A stretch of DNA of 64,000 bases from Candidatus Zixiibacteriota bacterium (lineage in GTDB: Bacteria > Zixibacteria > MSB-5A5 > UBA10806 > 4484-95), in contig JAAEQD010000375.1 of assembly GCA_024231855.1 (NCBI GenBank), positions 1 through 64,000 of the forward strand. Direction: 5' to 3'. A program made the position numbers and the translations under genes. This document shows, piece after piece, positions 17,785 to 26,100 of the stretch. Below the pieces are notes generated by a model. The model saw nothing but the letters and a program-made list of their open reading frames with translations. It was not told the origin of the DNA and made no database searches. The first letter of the stretch is position 1, and the number at the start of each line of letters is the position of its first letter.

Positions 17785-17973
17785 CTATAGCTTAGTGGCA
17801 ATATTGATTGGGCAATAATCTGGCTGATAAATCGCATCGATTCCTCTCTTAAAACTATTGATAAAATACTCCCCATACCATGCAAACGCAAGCGGTTTTA
17901 TCCTCCCATAATTACAATTCACCCCAAAAACAATATTCCTGCTGTTCCATAATCTATATTTCCCTGAAAACAA
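17785..17973 (-). pseudogene. Second 'PLAFAWYGEYF' gene remnant
   Basis: A 62-codon minus-strand frame containing GRIKPLAFAWYGEYFINSF. The core matches the fragment at 12843-12962 in protein and DNA. The codons outside the core differ, and no Shine-Dalgarno sequence precedes the ATG. It could be a short real gene, but two diverged partial copies 5 kb apart favour decay. Confidence 0.4.
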
Positions 17974-17986
17974 GCTTCTTTTTTAC

Positions 17987-18014
17987 TTGACGTCCGCCGA
18001 TAAGGGGATATATT
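17987..18014 (+). promoter_or_regulatory. Promoter of the rpmH operon
   Basis: TTGACG at 17987-17992, a 16-base spacer and TATATT at 18009-18014, with transcription expected to start near 18021, 32 bases before the rpmH ATG. Confidence 0.5.
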
Positions 18015-18052
18015 GAGAGATTGTTTCAGAAATAGAAGTGTAGGTAGATAAA

Positions 18053-18196
18053 ATGAAAAGAACTTTTCAACCATCGAACAGAAAAAGAGTTAACGACCAC
18101 GGGTTTCGCAAACGGATGTCGACCAAAGCCGGTCGCAATATCCTGAAAAGACGTCGTGCCAAAGGACGGGCAAGACTTACCGTCTCGGACGAATAG
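18053..18196 (+). CDS. rpmH: 50S ribosomal protein L34
   Basis: A 47-residue basic protein that binds 23S r[23 protein letters not shown] and the [12 protein letters not shown] end are unmistakable L34 features. It is the first gene of the rpmH-rnpA-yidD-yidC-mnmE string. Its last 41 bases overlap the start of rnpA in another frame. Confidence 0.97.
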   Translation: MKRTFQPSNRKRVNDHGFRKRMSTKAGRNILKRRRAKGRARLTVSDE

Positions 18197-18512
18197 GTTT
18201 CCCAGGGCCTGCAGGCTTAGGGGACGAACCGCAATCCGTGAAACGGCCATCAAGGGCCGGAAACTCTCGGCTGACTCGCTGGGTATAAGCTATATCGAAA
18301 GCGAGCAGACACGGTTCGGTATCAGTGTCACACGCAAATTCGGCAACGCTGTCAGGCGAAATCGGGCCAAACGGCTGATTCGGGAGTTTCTCAGGAAGAA
18401 CAAGGCGATCTGGCCGGCCAGGCGATCGATTCTGGTCAGGCTCGCCCGAAAGTCGACAAGCGAAAAACAGCTAATTGAGGATTTAAAGCGTCTGTTAACC
18501 AAAATCAAATGA
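18156..18512 (+). CDS. rnpA: Ribonuclease P protein component
   Basis: 118 residues; the protein subunit of RNase P, which trims the 5' ends of tRNA precursors. The RNA-binding signature is [20 protein letters not shown] (about 50-69), followed by [10 protein letters not shown]. An N-terminal LPSRTNRF segment corresponds to the family's 'LPKRxRL'. The GTG at 18156 is the only start that keeps this segment and lies inside rpmH, so the two genes overlap by 41 bases in different frames. The stop overlaps the yidD start as ATGA. Confidence 0.95.
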   Translation: MPKDGQDLPSRTNRFPRACRLRGRTAIRETAIKGRKLSADSLGISYIESEQTRFGISVTRKFGNAVRRNRAKRLIREFLRKNKAIWPARRSILVRLARKSTSEKQLIEDLKRLLTKIK

Positions 18513-18733
18513 AGAAGTTACCGGCGAAAATATTGGCCTCCCTGGTGAGATTTTATCAATTTTTCCTCAGCCCAGTTTTTTCAAATGGATGCCGCTATTA
18601 CCCCTCATGCTCTGAATACGCCCGTCAGGCAATATTAACCCATGGTGCTGTCAAGGGTACCGGCTTGGGTTTCTGGCGTATATTAAGGTGTAATCCCTGG
18701 AGCAGGGGTGGCTACGATCCGGTAAAACAGTAG
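18509..18733 (+). CDS. yidD: Membrane protein insertion efficiency factor YidD
   Basis: 74 residues. It has the complete family pattern: [23 protein letters not shown] (conserved Cys), [10 protein letters not shown] and [13 protein letters not shown]. It acts at the inner membrane beside YidC. The ATG overlaps the rnpA stop by 4 bases, and yidC follows after 6 bases, so the genes are translationally coupled. Confidence 0.97.
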   Translation: MKKLPAKILASLVRFYQFFLSPVFSNGCRYYPSCSEYARQAILTHGAVKGTGLGFWRILRCNPWSRGGYDPVKQ

Positions 18734-18739
18734 GAAGTT

Positions 18740-20458
18740 ATGGATAAAAAAACAGTTATCGGTTTCATACTAATATTGGCGATACTTTTCCTTATGCCTT
18801 ATTGGCAAAAAATTTTCTCCCCACCAGCAGAGGAATCGGCTCCGGGTGAACAGACTTCTGAGCAACAGACACAGCAGACTGGCCAATTAGAGACACCGGA
18901 TGAAACGCCAACACAGACTCAAACCCCGGATTTCCGACCTGAAGCAGCCGAAATAGACGATTTTACGGCGCTACAAGCCCCACCAGCCGAGGCTGAGAAG
19001 CTCATTACGATCGAAACCGAGGATGTTATAGTAGTGCTGTCATCGCATGGCGGCCTGATAAAGTCGCTTCAGTTGAAAAATTATTTCGTCGAGAATGGGC
19101 AAAACGGTAATTCACAGGTCGAACTAATCACGCCTCCTGATTTGAATCCCTGGCCGGCGATGGGGGCGCTTACACTTGGTGTTGAAGATGAAATCTTGCC
19201 TATAAACAGTATGCCCTTTGAGGTAACAGGTTTCGATATTTCTCTGGCCAAGGGCGATGATCCGCATATTGTAACATTTATCTATACAAATCAATCTGGC
19301 GCTTCGGTGCGTAAGGATTACACAATTAAGCCTGAGGGATTTGATATCAAGCTCAGGCTAAGCATCGAAAATCCGGCGGCATTTGGTTTTGATAAGGAAC
19401 TGACACTGGGCTGGATGGTACCCCATCTGCCCACCGAAAAGGATTATGGTAAAGACCTGGATAAGTTTGGTGGGTTTTATTATTCGGGTGAAACCTTCTA
19501 CGATCTTGACGAAGTTGACGAGAAAATACCGATAGATAGATCACCCGGCGGTACAAAATGGGCGGCCAACAGATCAAAATATTTTACCAATGTGATAATG
19601 ACTGAAGGTGAAAATAGCAAATACGCGTTTATCGCGGGGCTTAAATCAAGCCTCTATGATCAGGAGGGAAAGAAGCAGGATTGGGAGCAGTATAGCGTAG
19701 GCCTCACATTCGATGTTGGCAACGGTTCATTCGAAAATGATTTCCTGATCTATTCCGGGCCGCTGGATTATTATCGTCTGGGAGATATTGGCTACAACCT
19801 TGATAAACTCGTAGATATGGGCTGGAAATATTTCCGTCCATTTGCTATTGGCATTCTGTGGGTTTTTAAACAGCTGTCCAGTGTCCTGTTTAATTATGGG
19901 CTGGTTATCATCGTATTTTCAATAATCATGAAAATCGTTTTCTGGCCATTGACCCGTAAAAGCTCCACCTCGATGATGAAAATGAAAGAACTTCAGCCGA
20001 AAATGCAGGAAATTAAGGCTAAATTCAAAGATGAGCCGCAGAAGATGAACGCCGAAACGATGAAACTATATAAGGAATATGGGGTAAATCCGTTCGGTTC
20101 ATGTTTACCACTTCTGGTTCAGATGCCTATTTTCTGGGCGATGTTCTCGGTTCTCAATAATTCAATCGAGTTGCGCGCCGCCGAGTTCATGTTTTGGATA
20201 ACCGACCTGTCACAAAAGGATCCCTATTACGTGCTGGTCATTATTATGGCCGCGGCGATGTTCTTCCAGCAGAAAATGACGATCACCGATCCCAAGCAAA
20301 AGATGATGGTTTATATTATGCCCGTAGTATTCGGTTTTCTTTTCATGAATTGGCCATCAGGTTTAGTGCTTTATTGGGCAATGTTTAGTATAATCGGTAT
20401 AGTAGAGCAGATATTAGTTAAAAATCGTATGGCTAAGGAAAAAGAAGCTATCGCCTGA
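18740..20458 (+). CDS. yidC: Membrane protein insertase YidC
   Basis: 572 residues; inserts and folds inner-membrane proteins, alone or with SecYEG. An N-terminal membrane segment (residues 5-22) leads into a Gln/Thr-rich linker (32-60) and the periplasmic beta domain (about 85-350). The conserved insertase core starts near 370 (GLVIIVFSIIMKIVFWPLTRKSSTSM) and contains the hydrophilic-groove arginine region, the coiled coil KMQEIKAKFKDEPQKMNAE and the pair GSCLPLLVQMPIFWAMF and GLVLYWAMFSIIGI. Length and layout match Gram-negative YidC. Confidence 0.97.
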   Translation: MDKKTVIGFILILAILFLMPYWQKIFSPPAEESAPGEQTSEQQTQQTGQLETPDETPTQTQTPDFRPEAAEIDDFTALQAPPAEAEKLITIETEDVIVVLSSHGGLIKSLQLKNYFVENGQNGNSQVELITPPDLNPWPAMGALTLGVEDEILPINSMPFEVTGFDISLAKGDDPHIVTFIYTNQSGASVRKDYTIKPEGFDIKLRLSIENPAAFGFDKELTLGWMVPHLPTEKDYGKDLDKFGGFYYSGETFYDLDEVDEKIPIDRSPGGTKWAANRSKYFTNVIMTEGENSKYAFIAGLKSSLYDQEGKKQDWEQYSVGLTFDVGNGSFENDFLIYSGPLDYYRLGDIGYNLDKLVDMGWKYFRPFAIGILWVFKQLSSVLFNYGLVIIVFSIIMKIVFWPLTRKSSTSMMKMKELQPKMQEIKAKFKDEPQKMNAETMKLYKEYGVNPFGSCLPLLVQMPIFWAMFSVLNNSIELRAAEFMFWITDLSQKDPYYVLVIIMAAAMFFQQKMTITDPKQKMMVYIMPVVFGFLFMNWPSGLVLYWAMFSIIGIVEQILVKNRMAKEKEAIA

Positions 20459-20482
20459 GTAGACTAAGATGAAAAATTAAGG

Positions 20483-20544
20483 CGCCCAAACCCGCGCTAT
20501 AGGCAAATTGTCGTTTGCTCCTAACCGGTTGATTGGGCGTTTTT
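20483..20544 (+). terminator. Possible terminator or attenuator before mnmE
   Basis: CGCCCAA at 20483-20489 pairs with TTGGGCG at 20533-20539, followed by five T. The loop is long (about 43 bases) and the hairpin touches the mnmE ribosome-binding region, so it may also control translation. Moderate evidence only. Confidence 0.35.
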
Positions 20545-20547
20545 ATT

Positions 20548-21909
20548 ATGTATAATCCTCACGATACAATATGTGCGATTTCAACACCCCCGGGCGAGTC
20601 AGCCCTGGCTGTAGTTCGGCTGACTGGTGCTGATTCTAAATCGACAATAGAGAAACATATCAAGGGGAATAGTCTAAAAGATAGGCAAGCCGCCCTTTGT
20701 GATATCATCGATCTCGATAACAAAGTGATTGATGAGGTGGTGGTAATCTGGTATAAGGAACCACGAAGCTATACCGCCGAGGATTTAGTTGAGATAATTT
20801 GTCATGGCGGCCACGTAATCTCCGAGCAGATACTTACGCTTTTATGTATAAGCGGAGCCAGACTGGCCGAACCCGGTGAGTTCACTGTTCGGGCCTTCCT
20901 GAACGGCCGACTGGATCTCACCGAAGCCGAAGCGGTAAACTCAGTGATAAAAGCCAGATCAAGCAAATCGAAGCAATACGCGCTTCACAACCTCGAAGGT
21001 AAGCTAAAACATAGGCTTGATAAAATTAGCGCCAGACTTATTGAGTTGATAACAGTTCTGGAGGCTGAAATTGATTTTGACGATGATGAGGTGACTAAGC
21101 TTGATTTAGCCGCAAAACAGGGTAAAATCGATGAGATTTCTGCATTATTGAGCCGTTTAATATCAACTTATGATATCGGACGCATCGCTGAGGGCCGCGC
21201 TCAGGTGGCGATTGTCGGGGCGCCCAATGTTGGTAAATCAAGTATATTCAATAGAATTCTTCAAACAAACAGGGCAATAGTTACGGATGTTCCCGGAACC
21301 ACTAGAGACTATTTATCTGAATATGTCAATATCGGAGGGTATCCTGTCATATTGACAGATACGGCTGGAATTAGAAAATCGGATCAGGAAATAGAGCAAA
21401 TTGGCGTTGAAAGATCAAGGGAATTGGTTGATAGTTCAGACCTTTGCCTGTATGTAATCGATGCGTCTCGGAAAATTGATGACCGTGACGTAGTAATCGC
21501 GGAGATTCTCTATAATAAACCTTTTATAACGTTAATTAATAAGATTGATTTAATAGATGATCCCTCAGCGAATATAGGCATGCCGTTAAATTTTGATCAA
21601 ATCGTCCAAACTTCGGCGACTACGGGTAAGGGTATTGATAACCTGCTAACAACAATTCAACGGGAACTATTAAAGGATGTAAACGAAACCGGGGACGGAG
21701 TCCTCCTGTCCCAGCGCCAGCTAAACTGCTCGGTAAAAGCAGCCGAACAGATTAATCAAGCAGGAAAAGCTAATAGCGGGGCGGAATCTGAGGAAATAGT
21801 CGTGGGCATTTTAAGAGAAGCATTAGAGCAGATCGGCCAGATCACCGGTAAGGTCACCAGCGATGATATTCTCAATAAGATTTTTTCGGAATTTTGTATT
21901 GGAAAATAG
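20548..21909 (+). CDS. mnmE: tRNA modification GTPase MnmE
   Basis: 453 residues; with MnmG it installs the (carboxymethyl)aminomethyl group on wobble U34 of tRNA. The tetrahydrofolate-binding N-terminal domain starts DTICAISTPPGESALAVVRLTG. The G domain (about 215-375) has GAPNVGKSS, DVPGTTRD, DTAGIR and NKID. The protein ends in CIGK, the catalytic C-x-G-K tail. The ATG at 20548 is preferred to a TTG at 20533, which lies inside the hairpin. Its partner mnmG follows after 117 bases. Confidence 0.97.
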   Translation: MYNPHDTICAISTPPGESALAVVRLTGADSKSTIEKHIKGNSLKDRQAALCDIIDLDNKVIDEVVVIWYKEPRSYTAEDLVEIICHGGHVISEQILTLLCISGARLAEPGEFTVRAFLNGRLDLTEAEAVNSVIKARSSKSKQYALHNLEGKLKHRLDKISARLIELITVLEAEIDFDDDEVTKLDLAAKQGKIDEISALLSRLISTYDIGRIAEGRAQVAIVGAPNVGKSSIFNRILQTNRAIVTDVPGTTRDYLSEYVNIGGYPVILTDTAGIRKSDQEIEQIGVERSRELVDSSDLCLYVIDASRKIDDRDVVIAEILYNKPFITLINKIDLIDDPSANIGMPLNFDQIVQTSATTGKGIDNLLTTIQRELLKDVNETGDGVLLSQRQLNCSVKAAEQINQAGKANSGAESEEIVVGILREALEQIGQITGKVTSDDILNKIFSEFCIGK

Positions 21910-22027
21910 ATATTTCCCTGCAATAGTCGTGAATTTAAATTTCGCTAGAATTGACGGAGCATTGGAATTGACAACATTACGAACAATATACCCATACTTT
22001 TCCACAGTTATCAACACCTTTTCCACA
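21910..22027. other. Candidate replication origin (oriC) with DnaA-box cluster
   Basis: The mnmE-mnmG gap ends in three 9-mers on the same strand, each one base from the DnaA box TTATCCACA: TTTTCCACA (21998-22006), TTATCAACA (22008-22016) and TTTTCCACA (22019-22027). They are one to two bases apart. The bases before them (from about 21925) are AT-rich and could unwind. The surrounding rpmH-to-parB gene order is the standard bacterial origin region. The last box runs into the mnmG start codon. The gap is short for an oriC, so flanking sequence may contribute. Confidence 0.55.
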
Positions 22028-23847
22028 TGAGCTATGATCTGATAGTAATAGGCGGCGGGCACGCGGGTTGCGAAGCGGCGTTGGCAGGGGCGAGAATGGG
22101 AGTAAAGACCGCCTTAATCACTATACGAAAGGACCGAATCGCTCAAATGAGCTGTAATCCGGCGGTTGGCGGTTTGGCTAAAGGTCAATTAGTCAGAGAG
22201 ATAGATGCTATTGGTGGCGAGATCGGTTATTGTACCGATATGACCGGTATTCAATTTCGCATCCTGAATCGCAGTAAGGGGCCGGCAGTCTGGTCTCATC
22301 GAGCCCAGGTAGACAGGATCGCTTATAGAAAATATATGGGCATAACAATCCATAAACAGCCAGGCCTGACTGTGATAGAGGATGAAGTGGTCGACTTATT
22401 AATAGACCAGCGCGTCTGTTGTGGTGTTGTAACCGTTTCACGTGAAACATTTGAGGCAAAAACGATAATTGTTACCTCTGGGACATTCCTCAATGGCGTA
22501 ATTCATATAGGCGAAAATCAAATACCGGCTGGGCGTATCGGCGAAGAACCTTCAAAAGGATTATCTGAGTGTTTGGTCGGGCATGGTCTCGAAATGGGGC
22601 GACTGAAAACCGGTACACCCCCTCGCCTGAATGGCACTACTATAAATTTCGATAAATGTACTGTGCAGTATGGCGATGAGCCACCGCCTTTTTTCTCCAG
22701 GAGATCGAACCGGCAAGCTATAAATCAAATTCAATGCCATCTAACCTATACTAATAGTAAAACTCATCAAATCATAAACGACAATATCAAAAGATCCGCC
22801 CTTTATAGCGGCAACATTAAGGGTGTCGGACCACGCTATTGTCCTTCGATTGAGGACAAGGTAGTAAGATTCGCGGATAAGGAGCGTCATCAGCTATTCC
22901 TTGAACCGGAAGGCTTGAATACGTCCGAATATTATCTCAATGGTTTCTCATCATCATTACCAGAGGAGATACAAGTAGAAGCGGTTCGCACAATCCCCGG
23001 ACTAGAGGAGGTTAAAATCAATCAGCCTGCCTATGCTATAGAATATGACTTTTTTCCACCTCATCAATTGAAACCGACGATGGAATCGAAATATATTAAG
23101 AATCTATACTTAGCCGGCCAGGTAAATGGCACATCGGGCTATGAGGAGGCCGCCGCTCAAGGATTGATGGCTTCGATAAACGCGGTATTGAATATTCGAG
23201 GAGAAAATCCGGTAGTTTTCGACAGATCTCAAGCCTATATCGGGGTATTAATCGACGACCTGGTAACAAAATCCACCGCCGAGCCTTACCGGATGTTTAC
23301 TTCCAGGGCCGAATACAGATTATTTCTCCGAGAAGACAATGCCGAGGATAGATTAAGCGAAACAGGTCGTAGAATTGGACTTCTTTCCGAATCGTTGATA
23401 GAAAAGATATTCAGTGAAAAGAAACAACGGACAGATATCTATAGCGAATTCCAGAAATTAAGAATTAGCGTGCCGGAGCTTGAGGAGCCGTTAACTGTTG
23501 CAGAGGCTGCCCGCCGACCTGAGGTTGATTTTACTTCCATATTCAATAGTCTTCCCAATACTATGACAGCTAAATACGCGGTAATCGAAAAAGTGCTGAT
23601 AGAAATCAAGTATGAAGGCTATCTTCGGCGCCAACAACTACAACTACAACGGTTTAAAAGCATGGAATCGCTGGCAATACCGGCAAGTTTCGATTATAAG
23701 GAAATTAAGGGTCTAAAAACTGAAGCCTCAGAGAAGCTGAGTCGAATCAAACCGGCCACATTGGGCCAGGCATCCAGAATCTCCGGCGTTTCACCCGGTG
23801 ATATAGCGGTACTAATGGTAAACTTAAAAAACAGGCGGCGTAAATGA
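22027..23847 (+). CDS. mnmG: tRNA uridine-5-carboxymethylaminomethyl modification enzyme MnmG
   Basis: 606 residues, FAD-dependent partner of MnmE. The dinucleotide-binding start is DLIVIGGGHAGCEAA, followed by MSCNPAVGGLAKGQLVREIDA, GRLKTGTPPRL, YCPSIEDKVVRF and the C-terminal part with GYLRRQ and RISGVSPGDIAVL. Length is a little under the usual 620-630. Codons for VSRET (22434-22449) carry a parS-like palindrome. The stop overlaps the rsmG start by 4 bases. Confidence 0.97.
   Translation: MSYDLIVIGGGHAGCEAALAGARMGVKTALITIRKDRIAQMSCNPAVGGLAKGQLVREIDAIGGEIGYCTDMTGIQFRILNRSKGPAVWSHRAQVDRIAYRKYMGITIHKQPGLTVIEDEVVDLLIDQRVCCGVVTVSRETFEAKTIIVTSGTFLNGVIHIGENQIPAGRIGEEPSKGLSECLVGHGLEMGRLKTGTPPRLNGTTINFDKCTVQYGDEPPPFFSRRSNRQAINQIQCHLTYTNSKTHQIINDNIKRSALYSGNIKGVGPRYCPSIEDKVVRFADKERHQLFLEPEGLNTSEYYLNGFSSSLPEEIQVEAVRTIPGLEEVKINQPAYAIEYDFFPPHQLKPTMESKYIKNLYLAGQVNGTSGYEEAAAQGLMASINAVLNIRGENPVVFDRSQAYIGVLIDDLVTKSTAEPYRMFTSRAEYRLFLREDNAEDRLSETGRRIGLLSESLIEKIFSEKKQRTDIYSEFQKLRISVPELEEPLTVAEAARRPEVDFTSIFNSLPNTMTAKYAVIEKVLIEIKYEGYLRRQQLQLQRFKSMESLAIPASFDYKEIKGLKTEASEKLSRIKPATLGQASRISGVSPGDIAVLMVNLKNRRRK
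22434..22449. promoter_or_regulatory. parS site inside mnmG
   Basis: The 16 bases differ from the consensus parS only at the first base (C for T). The central GTTTCACGTGAAAC palindrome is intact. It is 1.9 kb from the perfect site at 24390. Confidence 0.75.
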
Positions 23848-24380
23848 GTGATAAAGATAAAGTGAAAACATGGCTTGGTAAAAACCGTCTGAATCAATCT
23901 CAAGCCCAGATTGATAATCTCTTAGGCTACATTGACATGATTCGCGAAACCTCATCAAAGATGAACCTCGTCTCGAAAAACGATTTACCCCAATTGATTG
24001 AACGTCATCTTCTCGATTCACTCCACGCCTTGACTGTCTATACCATTCCGCCGGGCTCCCATATTGCCGATCTTGGCAGCGGGGCGGGATTTCCGGGTAT
24101 ACCTATCGCAATTGCCAGGCCCGACACCCAAATGGACTTGGTTGAATCCAGACATCGTAAATGCCTGTTCCTAGGAAGTGTAATCGACAAACTGAAATTG
24201 TCGAATGCTAAAGTAATTCATGATCGCTGGGAAAACAGAACTAATCAATATGATATAATCCTGGCCAGGGCGTCACTTAAAGAACAGGACCTAATAACCA
24301 AAGCCTTGCCAAAATTGAACCCGGGCGGCGTATTACTATACTTCGCTAAGTACAATAACATCAAGATAATAACAAATTAA
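23844..24380 (+). CDS. rsmG: 16S rRNA (guanine-N7) methyltransferase RsmG, short form
   Basis: 178 residues; methylates G527 of 16S rRNA using SAM. Clear motifs are KMNLVSKND, ERHLLDSL and the SAM-binding loop IADLGSGAGFPGIPIAIARP, then NPGGVLLYFAK. Family members are usually 200-240 residues. This one stops right after the strand that normally carries the 'KG' motif, so about 25-50 C-terminal residues are missing. It overlaps mnmG by 4 bases, and a parS site begins 10 bases after its stop. Confidence 0.9.
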   Translation: MSDKDKVKTWLGKNRLNQSQAQIDNLLGYIDMIRETSSKMNLVSKNDLPQLIERHLLDSLHALTVYTIPPGSHIADLGSGAGFPGIPIAIARPDTQMDLVESRHRKCLFLGSVIDKLKLSNAKVIHDRWENRTNQYDIILARASLKEQDLITKALPKLNPGGVLLYFAKYNNIKIITN

Positions 24381-24389
24381 TCTCAGAAA

Positions 24390-24405
24390 TGTTTCACGTG
24401 AAACA
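24390..24405. promoter_or_regulatory. Perfect parS centromere site
   Basis: The 16 bases equal the ParB-binding consensus TGTTTCACGTGAAACA. It lies between rsmG and parA, 9 bases upstream of the parA promoter -35 box. Confidence 0.95.
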
Positions 24406-24414
24406 TTTTAATGC

Positions 24415-24443
24415 TTGATTTTATTCAATAGTTATCATAAAAT
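24415..24443 (+). promoter_or_regulatory. parAB promoter next to parS
   Basis: TTGATT at 24415-24420, a 17-base spacer and TAAAAT at 24438-24443. ParB bound at parS would sit against the -35 box, so autoregulation is likely. Confidence 0.5.
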
Positions 24444-24493
24444 CCTCCTGCAATGAATTTTTATTTTGGTATAACTCATAATCAGGCGGTCAA

Positions 24494-25252
24494 ATGACAA
24501 AGATTATAGCAATTGCCAACCAGAAAGGTGGGGTCGGTAAAACCACTACCGCGATAAACCTGAGCTCATCGTTGGCTGTGGCCGAACAGAAATCCCTGCT
24601 TATCGATATCGACCCGCAAGCTAATACGACATCGGGGCTTGGATTCGACAAGAATGATATCAAAAAATCAGTCTATGATGTACTAACCCGCAATATGCCG
24701 GTTGAGGAGGCGACAATCGAAACCGACATCGAATATTTACATCTGCTGCCGGCTAATATTAATCTGGTTGGAGCCGAGATTGAACTGGTCAATTTGTCGG
24801 ACAGAGAATTTATACTTAGACGGGCTTTGGAAAAAGTGTCCGATTCTTATGATTTCATTATTATTGATTGCCCGCCATCCCTGGGCTTACTTACGGTTAA
24901 TACGTTAACCGCCGCCGATAGTATTATTATCCCTATTCAGTGCGAGTATTATGCCCTTGAAGGGCTGGGGCAATTAATGAATACGGTCGGTTTGGTGCAG
25001 AAGCAATTAAATCCTCGGCTCGAGATTCATGGTATTCTTCTAACTATGTACGACGGCCGTCTAAATCTTTCCCGTCAAGTAGCCAACGAAGCTCGGAAGT
25101 ATTTTTCAGAAAAAGTATATGAGACCGTTATAAACAGGAATGTTAGACTTTCGGAAGCCCCAAGCTTCGGCAAGCCGATTCTATTATATGATGTTGAAAG
25201 CACGGGGGCAAAAAACTACCTCCGTTTTGCCAAGGAGGTATTATCACGATGA
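24494..25252 (+). CDS. parA: Chromosome-partitioning ATPase ParA (Soj)
   Basis: 252 residues, the normal length for chromosomal ParA. The deviant Walker A box is NQKGGVGKTTTAINLSS (about 8-24), Walker A' is LIDIDPQANTTSGLG and Walker B is YDFIIIDCPPSLGLLTVN. The protein dimerises on ATP, binds DNA non-specifically and moves ParB-parS complexes. There is no N-terminal HTH, so it is not the plasmid type Ia. The TGA overlaps the parB ATG. Confidence 0.97.
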   Translation: MTKIIAIANQKGGVGKTTTAINLSSSLAVAEQKSLLIDIDPQANTTSGLGFDKNDIKKSVYDVLTRNMPVEEATIETDIEYLHLLPANINLVGAEIELVNLSDREFILRRALEKVSDSYDFIIIDCPPSLGLLTVNTLTAADSIIIPIQCEYYALEGLGQLMNTVGLVQKQLNPRLEIHGILLTMYDGRLNLSRQVANEARKYFSEKVYETVINRNVRLSEAPSFGKPILLYDVESTGAKNYLRFAKEVLSR

Positions 25253-26100
25253 AAAGAGTCGCTTTAGGCCGGGGGCTTGATGCCTTAATCCCAGCCGATC
25301 CAAAAGATGATAATTCGAAAGAGATTCGGGATATTTTGATATCGCGAATTAAAACCAATCCCAATCAACCGCGAAAAAGATTCGATGAAGACAAACTTAA
25401 AGGATTAGCTAAGTCGATCAATCAAAAAGGTTTAATCCAACCTATCATAGTCCGGGTGGCGGGCGATGATTACGAATTGGTAGTTGGCGAAAGACGCATG
25501 CGGGCGGCCCAGCTTCTGGGTCTGGACATCATCCCCTCTATTGTCTACAATAAGATGTCAAAAAAAGAGACAATGGAGTTGGCTTTAATCGAAAATATTC
25601 AACGTGAAGATCTTAATCCGATTGAGGAGGCTGAAGCTTACCGGGCATTACTTCAGGAATTCGGCTTATCACAGGAGGATCTGGCCAGCCAGGTCAGTAA
25701 AGATCGCTCAAGCATTTCAAATTCATTGCGCCTGCTGACCCTTCCGGACAAAGTTAGGCGAATGGTTGTGGAAAAAATGTTGTCAGCCGGAGCCGCACGA
25801 GTTATATTGGCCGTTCCCGGAGAGAAAGAAAAAATAGAACTTGCCGACAAGGCTATTAAGGAAGGTTACTCAGTTAGAGAGCTGGAAAAAATAGTGTACG
25901 GTGAAAGTAAGAGACGTTCCACCAGAAGAAAGGCTGTCAAATCACCCCATCTGCTGTCTATCGAGGATGGATTAAGGAAAGCTTTGCAGACAAAAGTCGC
26001 AATTGCTCCGCGCAAGAAAGGCGGCAGGATTATAATTGATTATTACAATAATGAGGGACTGACGAGAGTTCTGGAGCGGTTGAATTATTCGGAAGATTAA
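25249..26100 (+). CDS. parB: Chromosome-partitioning protein ParB (Spo0J)
   Basis: 283 residues. N-terminal tail GRGLDALIP, then the CTPase domain with PNQPRKRFDEDKLKGLAKSI, GLIQPIIVR and GERRMRAAQLLG (near residue 81), an HTH region (LSQEDLASQVSKDRSSISNSLRLL) that reads parS, and a C-terminal dimer domain. Two parS sites lie within 3 kb upstream. It starts inside the parA stop and ends one base into the next gene. Confidence 0.97.
   Translation: MKRVALGRGLDALIPADPKDDNSKEIRDILISRIKTNPNQPRKRFDEDKLKGLAKSINQKGLIQPIIVRVAGDDYELVVGERRMRAAQLLGLDIIPSIVYNKMSKKETMELALIENIQREDLNPIEEAEAYRALLQEFGLSQEDLASQVSKDRSSISNSLRLLTLPDKVRRMVVEKMLSAGAARVILAVPGEKEKIELADKAIKEGYSVRELEKIVYGESKRRSTRRKAVKSPHLLSIEDGLRKALQTKVAIAPRKKGGRIIIDYYNNEGLTRVLERLNYSED

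Larger units (their letters stand above)
17749..18052. other. 304-base gap upstream of rpmH
   Basis: The gap holds the second 'AWYGEYF' gene remnant (17785-17973) and the rpmH promoter. I found no DnaA-box-like sequence here, and dnaA, which often sits next to rpmH, is not present. Confidence 0.5.
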
